Source of the DNA: Diplosphaera chodatii | Lineage: Eukaryota > Chlorophyta > Trebouxiophyceae > Prasiolales > Stichococcaceae | Length of the DNA stretch: 64,000 nucleotides | Assembly (NCBI GenBank): GCA_032358165.1 | Contig: JAALGY010000036.1 | Span: forward strand, 372,001 to 436,000 | Direction: 5' to 3' | Shown here: positions 12,010-23,215 of the stretch, in pieces | Layout: the number at the start of each line of letters is the position of its first letter | Position numbering within the stretch: the first letter of the stretch is position 1 | Notes under the pieces: generated by a model | Seen by the model: the letters and a program-made list of their open reading frames with translations, nothing else | Told to the model about the DNA's origin: nothing | Database searches by the model: none | Position numbers and translations under genes: made by a program

Positions 12010-12929
12010 CTAGAGTCCCTGTGAGCTCAACGGCGCACCCAGGCCGTCGAGCGACAGCGCCCCGGAGGCAAGGGCGCCACACAGGCGCATCATCTGCGCC
12101 GCCACCTCCCGCGGGTCCATGCGCATGGACGACTCGTCCGTGCAGCGCGTCGCCGTCGCCAGCCGCCCATCCGGCATGGGCTGCTTGAAGATCTGCACCA
12201 CCCGCATCCACCTTCATGACATGTGTTGGTGATATGAAATTGACATTCAAACTGCCGGAGATGCCATGTTGACGAGACAGGATCCATGGTAGATGGGTCA
12301 GCAGCTGTCTAGGCTGACCTGAACCTCAAGTGCCGGCGCCTGCAGGTTGCTGAAGTCGCTTTCATCCACAGCAGCTGGCCAGCTGTGCATGCCTCCCTGA
12401 CGCTCGTCAAGGTCACCACCCTGGGCAGCTGCATGCAGCGCAGTGTCTAATGGTGCAGCCGCCAGATGCCCAAGCTGATCTACTGCTGCTGAGGATGCAG
12501 CCAGATCCGGCATTGGGATGCTGTGTGCTGCTGGCGGTCTGGTTGCATCGCTGCCATCTCCCTCAGCTGCCAGCTGTGATGGCTGCATCAGCACACATGA
12601 CCCAATGTCATATGAGAATCTCAGCGCTTATATGTTCAAAGTTCTTGCTAAGGTTTGACATTGACGCGGCAGCCATGAGCCTCACATCTGTTTGCAAGAT
12701 TTCCTGCAGCACGCCCCACTCATCACCGCTCATCTGCAACCCCGCGCACGGGTTCATGGTATCGGTGCCGCGTTGCTGAGCTGATGTCATGAGCCTCTGC
12801 ACCATAGAGAATTGCACAGTATGAGACTCTTGCAATGTTCCAGCGGGCTGATGATAGCTGCTGTGCAGTGTTTCCATTCGGCCATGTACCTGGTGCAGGC
12901 TCTGCTCACGTTGTCTGCTCAAAGCAAGT
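12010..12929 (-). CDS. Unrecognised multi-exon protein (partial model)
   Basis: Four consecutive minus-strand blocks join in frame: about 12890-12929 (QREQSLHQ), 12686-12796 (37 codons with DEWGVLQEILQTD), 12319-12582 (88 codons, Ala/Gly-rich) and 12010-12192 (61 codons). The last block includes FKQPMPDGRLATATRC, SSMRMDPREVAAQMMRLCG and a stop. Donors and acceptors are good and phases are 0 at the last three junctions, so this is a real gene rather than a shadow. The N-terminus upstream of 12929 was not solved; open sequence continues toward 13260. Helical, Gln-rich segments suggest a coiled-coil or adaptor protein. I do not recognise the family. Confidence 0.5.
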
Positions 12930-13393
12930 CAGACGGGTCCACATCAATGTGACATCTTCTCCTCAATCTGTATGAAGCTGCATCGTCTTTCGCCACTCAT
13001 GCACAGAAAAAGTGTCTGCTTCCAGTCGTCGTGAACCGATGAATGCCACCGCGCTGACAGTCCGGTGTTCACAGCGAAGTCGCTTGTAGATACCTTGAAC
13101 ATACAAAAAGGGTCTACTGGTGAGCCATGACGCATGCCGCACGCATCTAGATCGGCGTGCACTTGCAATGAACGTTTCGATGCCCGCTCACGTGGCCCGG
13201 ACAAGTACGACAGCAGATGACTACAACCAACGTCATTGCAAGGTGCAGGCAACACTTGTTGCATACATGTGTGCTGTCAAACATGTTTCGCGTAGCGTCA
13301 TCTGTAGCGGGCAGGCACAGCCTGTTGCTGCGCCAGCAGGGTGTCATAGTCACCAGCATCGTGTTCACCAACCACCTTGTCGCCGGTGCACAC

Positions 13394-14620
13394 ATGCAGA
13401 GCAGGGACACATGTGCGCAGACACAGCCAGAACCGCGGCAGCGACCGCAGCCAACCCCCGTCATAGCCAACCCACGTGCCAAGGCCGTGCTCGACTATTG
13501 GTGCGAAATACATACATGCATTGTCCAGTGCCCACATGCACCTGCAGCATGTGTGTGACACATCTAGGCAACAATATGTTGTACATCTTGACGCCACAGG
13601 TTTGGAGATGAGTTCTCGACAGCTCCCTACGGCTACGCGCCAGAGGAGAGGTTTTTCAAGCTTTGGTACAAAGGCGGTCCCGATGTTGATGCCGAAATCA
13701 AGCAAGTATGTGCCGGCAGGACTCTGTCAGTCTTCTGCTAGCATTCGCTTGGATCCATCTATGCTCACTTGCTTCGCACAAGAAGCCGATGTGTTCTATC
13801 AACTTCCAGAGCCAGTATACGCTTGCACTGCAGCGCTTTGGCGACGATGTGAGCGATTTGGAGGACGGCAAGCTGCGGGAGTGGGATAAACCCTACGAGC
13901 GGCTGGCCGCCATCCTTCTTGCAGATCAGTTCACCAGGTCGACGCCTTGCATGCTTGCTTGTTGCTACAGGGGCACTGAGACCCTACAACCCATGTTGAG
14001 GGACCTCATGTGGGATCCGTCGCTGTCTATAGGAACGTGTTTCGGGGTACAGCGAAGATGTACTCACTGGATCATCTAGCGCTTCAGCTGACTGACAACC
14101 TGCTGGTGAGGAGCAGTTGTGCACACAGTCACAAGTGTTATACATGGTTGCTGCCACGATTGGTTGTTGATTGGGCATCATACCATCTGCATCCGCTGCT
14201 GCAGGCCGATCCAGGCTTCAGGAACATGCAGCCTATCTCACAGCACTTTGCAATGATGCCGCTCATGCACTCCGAGGACATCAGCAAGCACGAGGTGCTG
14301 TTGGGGCTGGCGTTGCTCTCAGGTGTCAAAACTAATCCATCAGGCGGCCGAGTGGGTTCACACCATCAGTCAATTCACACTTGGCATTGTCCGTGCAGCA
14401 ACTCGAGGCGCTGATCCAGGAGCGCATCAGGGACCTGCAGGGCGTAGCCGGCTGCGAGAAGTCTGTCGGAGGGCTGGAGAACATGCTGAAGTTTGCGCAC
14501 GACCACACCGGCTGCCTGCGTCGCTGGGGCCGCTACCCGCACCGCAACAAGATCCTGGGGCGAGAAAGCACGCCAGAGGAGGTGAAGGGGATGGAGGATG
14601 GCACCATACCAGCTTGGTGA
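13394..14620 (+). CDS. DUF924 family protein
   Basis: Six exons: 13394-13500, 13600-13705, 13834-13937, 14033-14105, 14205-14294, 14399-14620; 702 nt, 233 residues. Family landmarks in order: RAKAVLDYWFGDEF, WYKGGPDVDAEI, LAAILLADQFTRN then VFRGTAKMYSLDHLAL, MPLMHSEDISKHE, and GRYPHRNKILGREST. These match DUF924, an all-helical family found across bacteria and eukaryotes with no agreed function. The start at 13394 is the first in-frame ATG of the exon; an upstream exon is possible. I chose the acceptor at 14399 because it restores the family spacing; an alternative small exon at 14344 breaks the frame. Confidence 0.85.
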
Positions 14621-14943
14621 TGCAGTTGCTGTGCGGTACCAGTCGTGACTGACTGTGCACATAGTAGATGGCAGCGTGCCACTATTGTGAAGTGTCCTGT
14701 ACCTTCTGCTGGCAACTCTGCCGCCACACAATTCGATTCGATTCTGATGCTGTCGATGTGATGTGTTTTCCAACAACGAGCCAGAAGTGCAGTTGCCATC
14801 TTCCAAACCACACTGAAAGTCTTGCTATCTACTGATTGTGGCCCGGCCACGGCATTATGTGCACGTTTTGGCTTGCCCTGGCTCCAACTGCCCTAGAAAC
14901 CCTGAAAACAGACTCAATGCTGCATCTCTCAAGGCTGTGGCCC

Positions 14944-17407
14944 TCACGCCAGCGAAGCTGTTCCGCTGTCCACATTGAGCTTGAACACGGCAGGCCGGTC
15001 CTCCAAGAACTTCTTCATCTTGGGCAGCCCAGGCGCACGCTTGACCTGCACTCGACCCCTGAATGTTGTTGCTGCATGCATGCGAAGACTCAGGCAGCCT
15101 GGTTCAACGCGCGTAGAGAACGAGTTGCAGACCAAAGCCCATCATCAACTGAACCGTGCGCACCTGCGATCCCAACACCGCCAGCTTGGTGGCACCATTG
15201 GACTTCAGGAACTTGATCAGGTCTGCCTGGTACTGTGCTGAGCTGCCTGCACAGGCAGACCACACAACAGCCTCACATGCTAGTGACCTGTGGCGATGAC
15301 GCACCCGAGCTTCTGCACTGCACTGCACTGCAAGTGTGCAAAGAATCGGCACCCAGCACAACTGCTAAACTCACCCGGCGACGCTGGTGTGGAGGCAGGC
15401 GTCTCTGCTGCTGTCTTTGCCTTCTTCTGCGGTGTCACGGCTGTCTTCACTGCTGGTGGCCGCTTGTCACCTGCCTGCATGTCAGCAGAATTTCACCATG
15501 TCATGCAGCACCTCGCAATGGGACGGTTTCAGGTGTCAGGTTGATATGCATTCGCAATTCCTATAGTGTGAGCCCGCCAGCTATGAGCTCTAATTCCATT
15601 GAGACAACTAGCAAACCTTTGGTGCTGGCACAAGATCCTCGTCCTCCTCGTCTGTGGCAAGGAACAGAAAGTATGCTGAGCGACGGTTGCCTGAAGCACA
15701 TGCAGCATGACGGCAACCCTGCACCTGCTAACCCTCTACGGCGCTGTGCCACTGTGAAGGGCTTCTTTAGCTGGTGCTGCAACCATTGCCGTGCACACGT
15801 CAGCGTGCAGCTTGCACACCATCATCGTCTTCGTCATCGTCTTCATCCTCATCATCGTCGTCATCATCATCATCCTCATCATCGCTTTCATCGTCTGCCT
15901 GCTGGGCGAAGAGGTCGCTCAGCGACGCCTTGGCGCCAACTGCAGCAGGAAGTGCCATGTTCTGGGAGCACTTCTCTGGAAGTTTCATTGCCATATAAAC
16001 TCCCGAACAAATGACAGTCTTCAGCCGTCCAAGACCGACTAAGCACCCTTGGCATCAGTGGGCAACCCTGCTGTGCCCCCTCCCATTCGCCGCATGCCTG
16101 CAGAGATCAGGCAGTCCGGTCAGAAGTGTCTCTCACCTGCTGGCTCTTCGTCTACGTCATCATCATCCTCATCCCCCTCCTCATCGTCAAACTCGTCGTC
16201 GTCGTCATCGTCATCATCATCCATGTCACTGCAGGGCATAACAGCCGATGAGGTACCCTCCACATGCGGACGTGCATGCCAATCTACATCACTTCCAGTT
16301 GTGTATATCAGCACACGTTCGCAGAGGGCAAGGTCTCGTCTCACCTGAACTGGTGCGCCTGCGCCTTCAACCGGGCCGCTGCGTCGCCCCTGCCGACTGG
16401 CTCGTCGTCATCGTCAGAATCCTCTTCCTCGTCCGAGTCTTCCTCTTCATCCTCATCGTCTGCCATTTGCTGCCGCCGCTGCAGGCGACCGTACGCACAG
16501 GTTCTTGTTTGAAGTTGCGCATAATGATGAATAATGACAATACATGTATCCGTTCTCAACACAGTCATGCTGACGTCTGGCAGCGCACTGCCAGCTGCAG
16601 CTGCTGTGCAGCGATTGTCACACGCGAAGGTGCCCACTAAACACCCCACCTTGGCTGCCGCCCCACCGGCTGACCGCCCGTTTGGCAGCTGCTGGCCTGC
16701 AAGCGCCGCCGCTTCCTCATCTGAGTCTGTTCCCCACTCCTCGCTGTCTTCCGGGTCGCTGCTGTCGTAACCCAGGAACTGCCGGGTCGTGTAGCCGGTG
16801 ATGTACACGTCCGACTTGCCGCTGTGTGACAGCTTCACCTCGCAGTTGACCTGTCGCACGGGTCCCTTCAGTCAAAATCACTCCAACATTGACACTTGCA
16901 ACTGCATGAGACGGAAAGTTGACAAAGCACTGTCCTGGGCAACATGGCCCAGCAGATGGGCAACATGCAAATCACCGGAAAGTCGATCTGGAACTGCTCG
17001 ATGACGCCCGGCGTGACCGCCCCTATGACGCTCTTCTGCCCCTCATACTCGATGAAGACAACATGTCGCCCCTGCACGGGCTGCGGGCCCAATGCCACCT
17101 GCTTGACAGGTGCAATGATACTTCACATCCATGCCCGCCGCCTGATGTATGGCAGGTGTGTCAAAGACTTATCAGGTTCATCCAGCTTGAATCGTGCTCA
17201 GCTGCTTTTGAATGCCACATGTTGAAGGTCCTGTCAGAACACGGCGGCAGTGCCAACAGCAGACATGACGCTGCACGCCTGCGAAAGGTGGTAGGTGTGC
17301 AAGAACTCGTCGTCCTCTGCTGAGTCTCTGCCGACGACCATGGCCTTGTTGGGCGGCACTTTGATGCCCCAGAACTCCGCCGGAACGAAGGGCACCGCGG
17401 ACTCCAT
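14944..17407 (-). CDS. Nucleoplasmin-fold acidic nuclear protein (HD2 / FKBP39-like) with extra C-terminal module
   Basis: Ten exons: 17279-17407, 16976-17098, 16650-16850, 16345-16478, 16137-16228, 15820-15939, 15617-15651, 15375-15474, 15164-15246, 14944-15045; 1119 nt, 372 residues. The N-terminal half follows plant HD2-type proteins: EFWGIKVPPNKA, LHTYHLSQVALGP, VFIEYEGQKSVIG, then VNCEVKLSHSGKSDVYITGY. Three Asp/Glu tracts follow, then a basic patch (KRPPAVKTAVTPQKKAK). The end is not a zinc finger or FKBP domain but a compact 55-residue module, ADLIKFLKSNGATKLAVLGS then KRAPGLPKMKKFLEDRPAVF. The role is probably a histone or pre-ribosome chaperone in nucleolus or chromatin; HDAC activity should not be assumed. 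Intron 1 has a GC donor (CAG|GCGTGC). It is head to head with TAN1, 443 bp apart. Confidence 0.82.
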
Positions 17408-17850
17408 GTCAGATCAATTTGATGGACACTAGGTTTGATGCCCGTGTTACTGCCTCAAAGGTGCTTGGCACCGGCAGATTGGCACAGGAGGTGCAAACAA
17501 CAGTAATGCGCAGACATAGCGTGGCGATCAGAGCTTCAGAGGTCGCGCACTGCGGCTGCACCGAAGCGCCGATGCAAGTTGTACCTGCAGGAACCCAGGA
17601 AGTAGACATGATCAAGCCATGGCCTCGCATGGCTGCAGTCGGAGCTCGCAGATGCATCTTGCCTTACACGTCTACACAAGCTCGTGTCACGTTTGGCAGG
17701 TTACCGCAACGTCAGTTTGCCAGTCGCACGTCACAGCTGCAGCCATTGAAAGTGTGACCGGCGCCGTCTACTTGAAGACGATAGAACTAGGGACATATAC
17801 GACCCGTAATTGCTCGCTGAGCACCATCCGCACAGTTGCGTTGTCACAAC

Positions 17851-19687
17851 ATGGCTCCCAAGCGCCGCAGAGACGATGCTGGCGGCGGCGGGAACAGCAA
17901 ACGGCGCTACCTGCCACAGGTGCATGTCCTCTGATTCTGGTGGCGTGGCCCAACACAGCCAACAGCATGCCACATCAATGGAACAAGCCGTGTGATGCGG
18001 TACAGCGCTGATCCGTGCTGTTTCATCTGCCTGTAGAACAGCAAGGGACCGCTCATCCCCGAGAACTCGAAGGGTTTCCTGGTGTCCTGCGTCACGGGCA
18101 AAGAGATGCTTGCCAGCCGCGAGGCGATCGAGCTGCTGGGTCAGGTGCGTGCGTGCGTGTGTTTGCAGGGTCTTTGAGGTGTGCCGTTGCATCTGATCAT
18201 ATGCGGTTGTGGTGGGAATGCTGATGGACCTGACGGGCTTTAATGGATGTGCTACAGTACATCGAGGCCGCAAAGCAGGATCCGCAACAGGGCCAACAGC
18301 CAAAAGTTTCAGGCGCAGACATCAGCTCGCTGATTGCTGAGGAGGTGGCGGATATCAAGTCGGGCAGCGGGCAGCCCCTGACATGGCACAAGACAAACAT
18401 CACCGGCCTGCTGTACCTTGCGTTGGACGCATCTGCAGGCAAGCATGGAGTGGCCTTGAAACAGGGACGCGCGTCATGCCGTGCTGTTGGTTCACATACA
18501 AATTCCAGGCCCTGCAGCACGCTCATGGTACGATCGCACTTAATGCAGGAATCGGGCCAGTCGACCTGGTGCAGCGGATGGCGACAGACATCCAGTCAAC
18601 AAAGCAGTGCAAGAGCAGGTGGCTTGTTGCAGCTGTTGCCAGAGAAGCTGCCTCCAAAAATGTTCCCTGCAGCGGTGGTCATGTGCAACTGCTGCTGTAG
18701 ACAACCTTGACAGGGAACCACTGAAACGCTGCCTGCTGCCTGCAGGCTCTGCCTGCGCTTCATTCCAGTGGAGCATACGTGTTATGCCAAGCTGGAAGAC
18801 ATGCGGAAGCTGGCAGCGAAGGTGCTGCCAGAGGCGTTTCCGGCCAGAGATGAGGCTGCAGAGCCTGAAACGGTATGGTGCCCCTGCCCCCATTGTCAGT
18901 TCTAGGGGTTTCATCAGTTCTGCACTCGTACAACCTCCTGGATGCGCATTAGAATCTCTTTTTTGCAGACGCGGTGCTATCATTTGCTGTGCAGTTTGCG
19001 GTGCAATACGAGCACCGTGCCAGCACAGACCTTAAGCGGATGGATGTCATCAATGCCTTCGTGGAGCACGTGCCCAAGGTCTGGCAACCTGACTGGTGTT
19101 TCCTGGGGGACCTGCAGTGCTGATGAGCCATATGTGGCTTCATCGATCTGCATTGCCATCCGGCATCATGATGCGCTGTAACACAGCAGTGGTTTCTGCA
19201 GGGCTACAAGGTCAGCCTGGACAATGCGAAGCACACCATCCTGGTCCAGCTGGTGAAGTCCTGCTGCACGCTGGCGATAGTGCCACGGTACAAGGAGCTG
19301 CTCAAGTTCAATGTCCGGGAGCTGAGCGGCTTTGGCGAGGGCGCCACATCAGCAACAGCGGCCAGCAAGGCCGGCAGGGGCAGGAACCAGGGGCCCAAGC
19401 CGGCGGCTGCTGCTGCGGGCACAGCTGGCATTGTTCCTGCAGCAGACACCACAGCAGATGCCGCGCCTGCTGGTGCAGTGGAGAACGGCAGCGGCGCAGA
19501 GGGTGCTGAGGATGCGGCAGCGCCAGCCATAGCAGCAGCGCCAGCAGAAGCGTCTCCCGTGCCAGGGGAGGCAGCCGGTGATGGTGCAGCAGCTGGTGCG
19601 CCGGAAAAGGCAGCAGCCGATCAGGAGGGCAGTGGTGTGGGTCAGCATAGGGCGGAAGGTGCTGAAGAAGCGCAGGATGCGACATGA
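17851..19687 (+). CDS. TAN1: THUMP-domain protein, tRNA ac4C12 acetylation adaptor
   Basis: Seven exons: 17851-17919, 18037-18144, 18258-18438, 18549-18618, 18746-18872, 18995-19078, 19202-19687; 1125 nt, 374 residues. Order: basic start MAPKRRRDD, GFLVSCVTGKEMLASREAIELLG, the THUMP core (CLRFIPVEHTCYA, FAVQYEHRAS, RMDVINAFVEHVPKGYKVSLDN, ILVQLVKSCCTLAIVPRYKELLKFN) and a 120-residue Ala/Glu-rich tail. TAN1/THUMPD1 binds tRNA and delivers it to the Kre33/NAT10 acetyltransferase, giving ac4C in tRNA-Ser and tRNA-Leu. The intron after 18438 has a GC donor (CAG|GCAAGC). The gene ends 126 bp from the stop of MsrB on the other strand. TGTAA at 19725-19729 fits as poly(A) signal. Confidence 0.9.
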
Positions 19688-19813
19688 TGCCTCAATTGGT
19701 ATCGCTACATAGTCAGTGCACACATGTAATAATGCAAAGAGCAAAGCAGCGTGCCACTCAAACATCTGTGCAGTTGCACCAAAGAATACGTCAACCCAGC
19801 TAGCCACCCTGCC

Positions 19814-20380
19814 TCAGGAGTCGCCCTTGAACTTGATGCTCTTCGAGTTGACGCAATGCCTTTGGTCGGTGGGCGTTGAAAAGCCCTCACCCTCGAAGAC
19901 ATGCCCCAAGTGGCCGCCACAGTTGGCACATGTGATTTCCACGCGCTTCATGCCAAATGCATTGTCCTCATGCCGGTCCACAGTGCCCTGAATGTTGTCG
20001 TAGAAAGCTGGCCAGCCGCAGCCGCTGTCAAACTTCTGCTCCGAAGTGTACAGGACCGTGCCGCAGCCAGCGCAGGCGTACTCGCCCTTGTCCTTGTGCT
20101 TGTTGTACAGGCCGGAGCCCGCCGGCTCGGTGCCCTTCTTCCGCAGGATCTGAAACTCCTCAGCTGAAAGGATGCTCCTCCAAGTATCCTCCGGCGTGCT
20201 CTTGTCCAGCTTCTGGTCCGCCATCGCCAACACTCGCACGCGCCGCTGGCCTGCTGAACAGAATGGCCTGCTGAACACTGATGGCAGTGTCGCAACTCTC
20301 GCAACAGCGGTGCGCTTGCTCAACAACTGAGAGGTGCAGGTTGTCAACGCCCTGACTGCCATCTGATGGCTAGTATGCAT
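19814..20380 (-). CDS. MSRB: Methionine-R-sulfoxide reductase B, probably plastid
   Basis: Single exon, 188 residues. The first 50 residues are rich in Ser, Arg, Val and Ala with few acids (RALTTC, SKRTAVARVATL), which looks like a plastid or mitochondrial targeting peptide. The MsrB domain follows: RSILSAEEFQILRKKGTEPA, a zinc CxxC (CAGC), FDSGCGWPAFYD, the second zinc CxxC (CANC) in GGHLGHVFEGEG, and the catalytic cysteine in RHCVNS. The resolving cysteine is the one in SGCGWP. It reduces the R-epimer of methionine sulfoxide using thioredoxin. This is the only intronless gene among those modelled here. It is head to head with TIM22, 300 bp apart. Confidence 0.93.
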   Translation of the reverse strand: MHTSHQMAVRALTTCTSQLLSKRTAVARVATLPSVFSRPFCSAGQRRVRVLAMADQKLDKSTPEDTWRSILSAEEFQILRKKGTEPAGSGLYNKHKDKGEYACAGCGTVLYTSEQKFDSGCGWPAFYDNIQGTVDRHEDNAFGMKRVEITCANCGGHLGHVFEGEGFSTPTDQRHCVNSKSIKFKGDS

Positions 20381-20680
20381 GACGAGAGGAGTGTAAGTGC
20401 TGTTTCCGGCGACGCATCGGGCGATGACGCAATGGCATGGCTGATCTGGGACGTGGAGAATTCAGAAATCTGCTGATAGGGACTGCAAAATGAACGGCGA
20501 ATTCACTCTGCCCGGCAACCAGTCGATGGCCCTGGTCCTGCACGCCATTGCTTAGTCCGCTTCGACGTCTCAGCGAGTGAAACTATTGTTTTACGTCACT
20601 GCTGATCTGAACGCAGACTCTCACCATCTGCGCTCTTGCGTGGTGTCAAGTGTGCATACAGCCTCCGCAGTGCGCGCCGC

Positions 20681-21522
20681 ATGTCGCAGATGGCCGACAG
20701 AGAGACAGACGCAGCGCCCATAGCAGAGCCGGTGCCAGATGCGTCTCCGGCACCCAGCAAGCCTGGCAAGAAGCAGTACCAGCGGATAGACCCGCCCTCG
20801 ATGGAGGCCATGATGCAGGAGGAGTTCATGAACAACTGCGCGACGCGCACGGTGTTGTCGGGAGTCATGGGTCTGGGCCTAGGAGTGCTCTTCGGCGTCT
20901 TCATGGGCAGCATGGATGGCGCGGTATGGTTGTCTCCTGCGGTTCTACCTGTCATGCTTCACACACCGGGTTGAACGGTGGCCGCATGACGGCTGATATG
21001 ACAACACGCACTCGTGGTACACCTCCATGATGGCAAGTGGTGCTGCATCTCTTCCATGCTCGGTGTGCAGGGCGTGGGGTTGGACAGCAGCATGGCAGCA
21101 GCCCCTGAGAAGCAGACAGTGCGGCAGGTGGCGCGGCAAATGGTGTCGAACATCCGGTCACGTAGCGTGTGAGTGACCTGCGTTCAGCAAACGTGCTGTG
21201 GTGCAGGCCTTCCCTCTCGTTACCAGAAGCTTCCTGCACTGGCAGTCGCACGAAGCGTAGAGTGGAAGTGTTGGGCAATTTCTTTTGTGCTGACATGCGC
21301 AGGACGTATGCAAAGGGTTTTGGGGCGGTGGGGGCGATATTCGCGGGGTCAGAGTGCGTCATCGAAAAGGCGCGCGCAAAGCACGACATGTACAACAGCG
21401 TCTACGCGGGCTGCTTCACGGGGGGTGCGCTCGCAGCGCGAGCGGGCCCCCAGGCCATGTGCGCGGGGTGTGCCACCTTTGCCGCCTTCTCAGCCATGAT
21501 CGACCACTTCATGGACCACTAA
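20681..21522 (+). CDS. TIM22: Mitochondrial inner-membrane translocase subunit Tim22
   Basis: Three exons: 20681-20923, 21071-21168, 21303-21522; 561 nt, 186 residues. After a Pro-rich N-terminus comes MEAMMQEEFMNNCATRTVLSG, a glycine-patterned membrane segment (VMGLGLGVLFGVFMG), a loop, then AKGFGAVGAIFAGSECVIEK and AGCFTGGALAARAGPQA. This is the Tim17/22/23 family pattern with the Tim22-type ECVIEKARAKHD loop. Tim22 forms the channel that inserts carrier proteins into the inner membrane. The start ATG at 20681 was chosen because upstream in-frame codons carry no ATG. Cys residues in the membrane region are kept as in other Tim22 proteins. Confidence 0.9.
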
Positions 21523-21698
21523 GTCTGTGATGGATGAGTACGTAGTTGGTTGAGGGTCATGCTGAACAGACTGTCTGCAGCCCATTCATGCTGGTATGTG
21601 TGACCGCATTCTTTTGGTGACATCGGATTGTCATGTGCCAGTCAGCTTCACAATTCGGGAGTTCAGCAGATCGGTGTCAGTCTGTGGCAGTAGGGGTG

Positions 21699-21738
21699 CC
21701 CCATCGTAGGGGTGCTCACCCCATCGTAGGGGTGCTCA
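21699..21738. repeat. Two-copy 20-bp tandem repeat
   Basis: CCCCATCGTAGGGGTGCTCA occurs twice back to back (21699-21718 and 21719-21738). It sits in the 230 bp between two convergent stops (TIM22 and the CH_2 gene). CCCC...GGGG within the unit can pair as a small hairpin. The two copies look identical, so the duplication is recent. Confidence 0.8.
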
Positions 21739-21754
21739 TCCACCACTGCTCAAC

Positions 21755-23128
21755 TCATTGGCCTGCCGGCTGCGCGGTGCCATGCAGTCTCAGATCCTGT
21801 GCAATGGCGGCCACAGAGCGCTGGTCGGCCTCGTGCTGCCGCTGCAGCCGCGCCAGCTCATCCTCCCGCTGCTGCTCAGCCCTGCTCAACCGGCTGCACC
21901 TGCTGCTGTCGGCAGCGGCGCTCGCGACCTCGTCAGCGCCACCAGCATTGCAAGTCAGCCGGCCCTGCAGCACCATGGGGCGGAGGCTCAACAGTATGCC
22001 AACCGGTGTGGCATCGTATCCTACCACTGTCGCTGCAACACCCGATCAGCTGTCATGTACCGCACCTGAGCTGACTGTGTGAGCCGCGCCGTTGATGCCG
22101 GCCGCTGAATGCACTTGGCGAAGCTCATGGCGCGCTCGCGTGCCGTCAGAGGCCGCTGTGCTGGCTCCCTGCCTGCCTGTTGCGCTGCAATCGTAGCCTG
22201 CACAGCATGGCATCTGCCGTAAGTATCTGTATGTGAGGTGCCTTGTGCATGAGCACCTCACTCACTTGTACACACCCATTTAACTCTTTCTACTGGCACG
22301 TGCCCCAAGCAAGAGGGCGATGCAACCCTTGAGCCCCTGCTGAACAGCTTACCAGCCGCTCATGATTCTGTTTGGCCGTGCGGCGGCCAAACTCCTGCAC
22401 TCGCTGCCGGGCCTGCAGTTTAGTCTCCAGCTGTTCGTCTGGCACCGGCCCAAGCAGTCCAAGCTCCCAGTACTTCGGCATGTGCTTTGCATCGTAGTTC
22501 TTTTGCCGAAACTCCTCCTGCATGCCAGCAAGCAGTAAGTGGAGTCAAGCCCACCCAGGTGGAACTCATTACAGCGAAAATGAATGTCACCAACACCTGG
22601 TGTGCTGATGCTGCATCACATGCCTACCTGTGTGAACGGGCGGAAGTCCACAGGCCGGGGCTTGCGATCAAAGGCCAGCGTCGGTATGCGGCTGTTGCTG
22701 GGCACGTCTGCTGTGTCCGTATCAATCTGTGAGTCAACCTGCCCTGAGCTCCGCTGTGCAGGCGAGCCTTGCTGGGTGTGACCCAGGCCTACGGCAGGAC
22801 TGCTTCCTGCTGTATGTGGTGGTGATCTGTCTGCAGCATCCCAATTCCCTGCTCCGACTGCGCCATAGCCTTCCGGCACCCACGCTGATGGTTTGAGCGC
22901 AGAGCTCTGTGGCATCGTGGAGCCACAGACTGCAGGCATTGGCTGCGCCGAGAGTTGTGGTTCCGCAAGCTGCATATCAGGCTGCTGTAGTCTATCGCCT
23001 GACATGGCATTGTGTATATGCTGCGGTGCACTAGGCTGCCATGTGCCTAACATCGCATCGTGTCCGCGAGGTAGATGCTCCTGTTGGTGCTGTTGCATCA
23101 GCTGTTGATACAGCTGCTGCTGGTTGTG

Positions 23129-23215
<87 letters not shown>

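Noticed and set aside
14344..14355. A 12-nt microexon in the DUF924 gene
   Set aside because: It needs a 43-bp intron after it; skipping straight to 14399 is in phase and restores family spacing.
15774..16512. Plus-strand Ser- and His-rich open frames
   Set aside because: They mirror Asp/Glu codons of the acidic tracts in the minus-strand nucleoplasmin-like gene.
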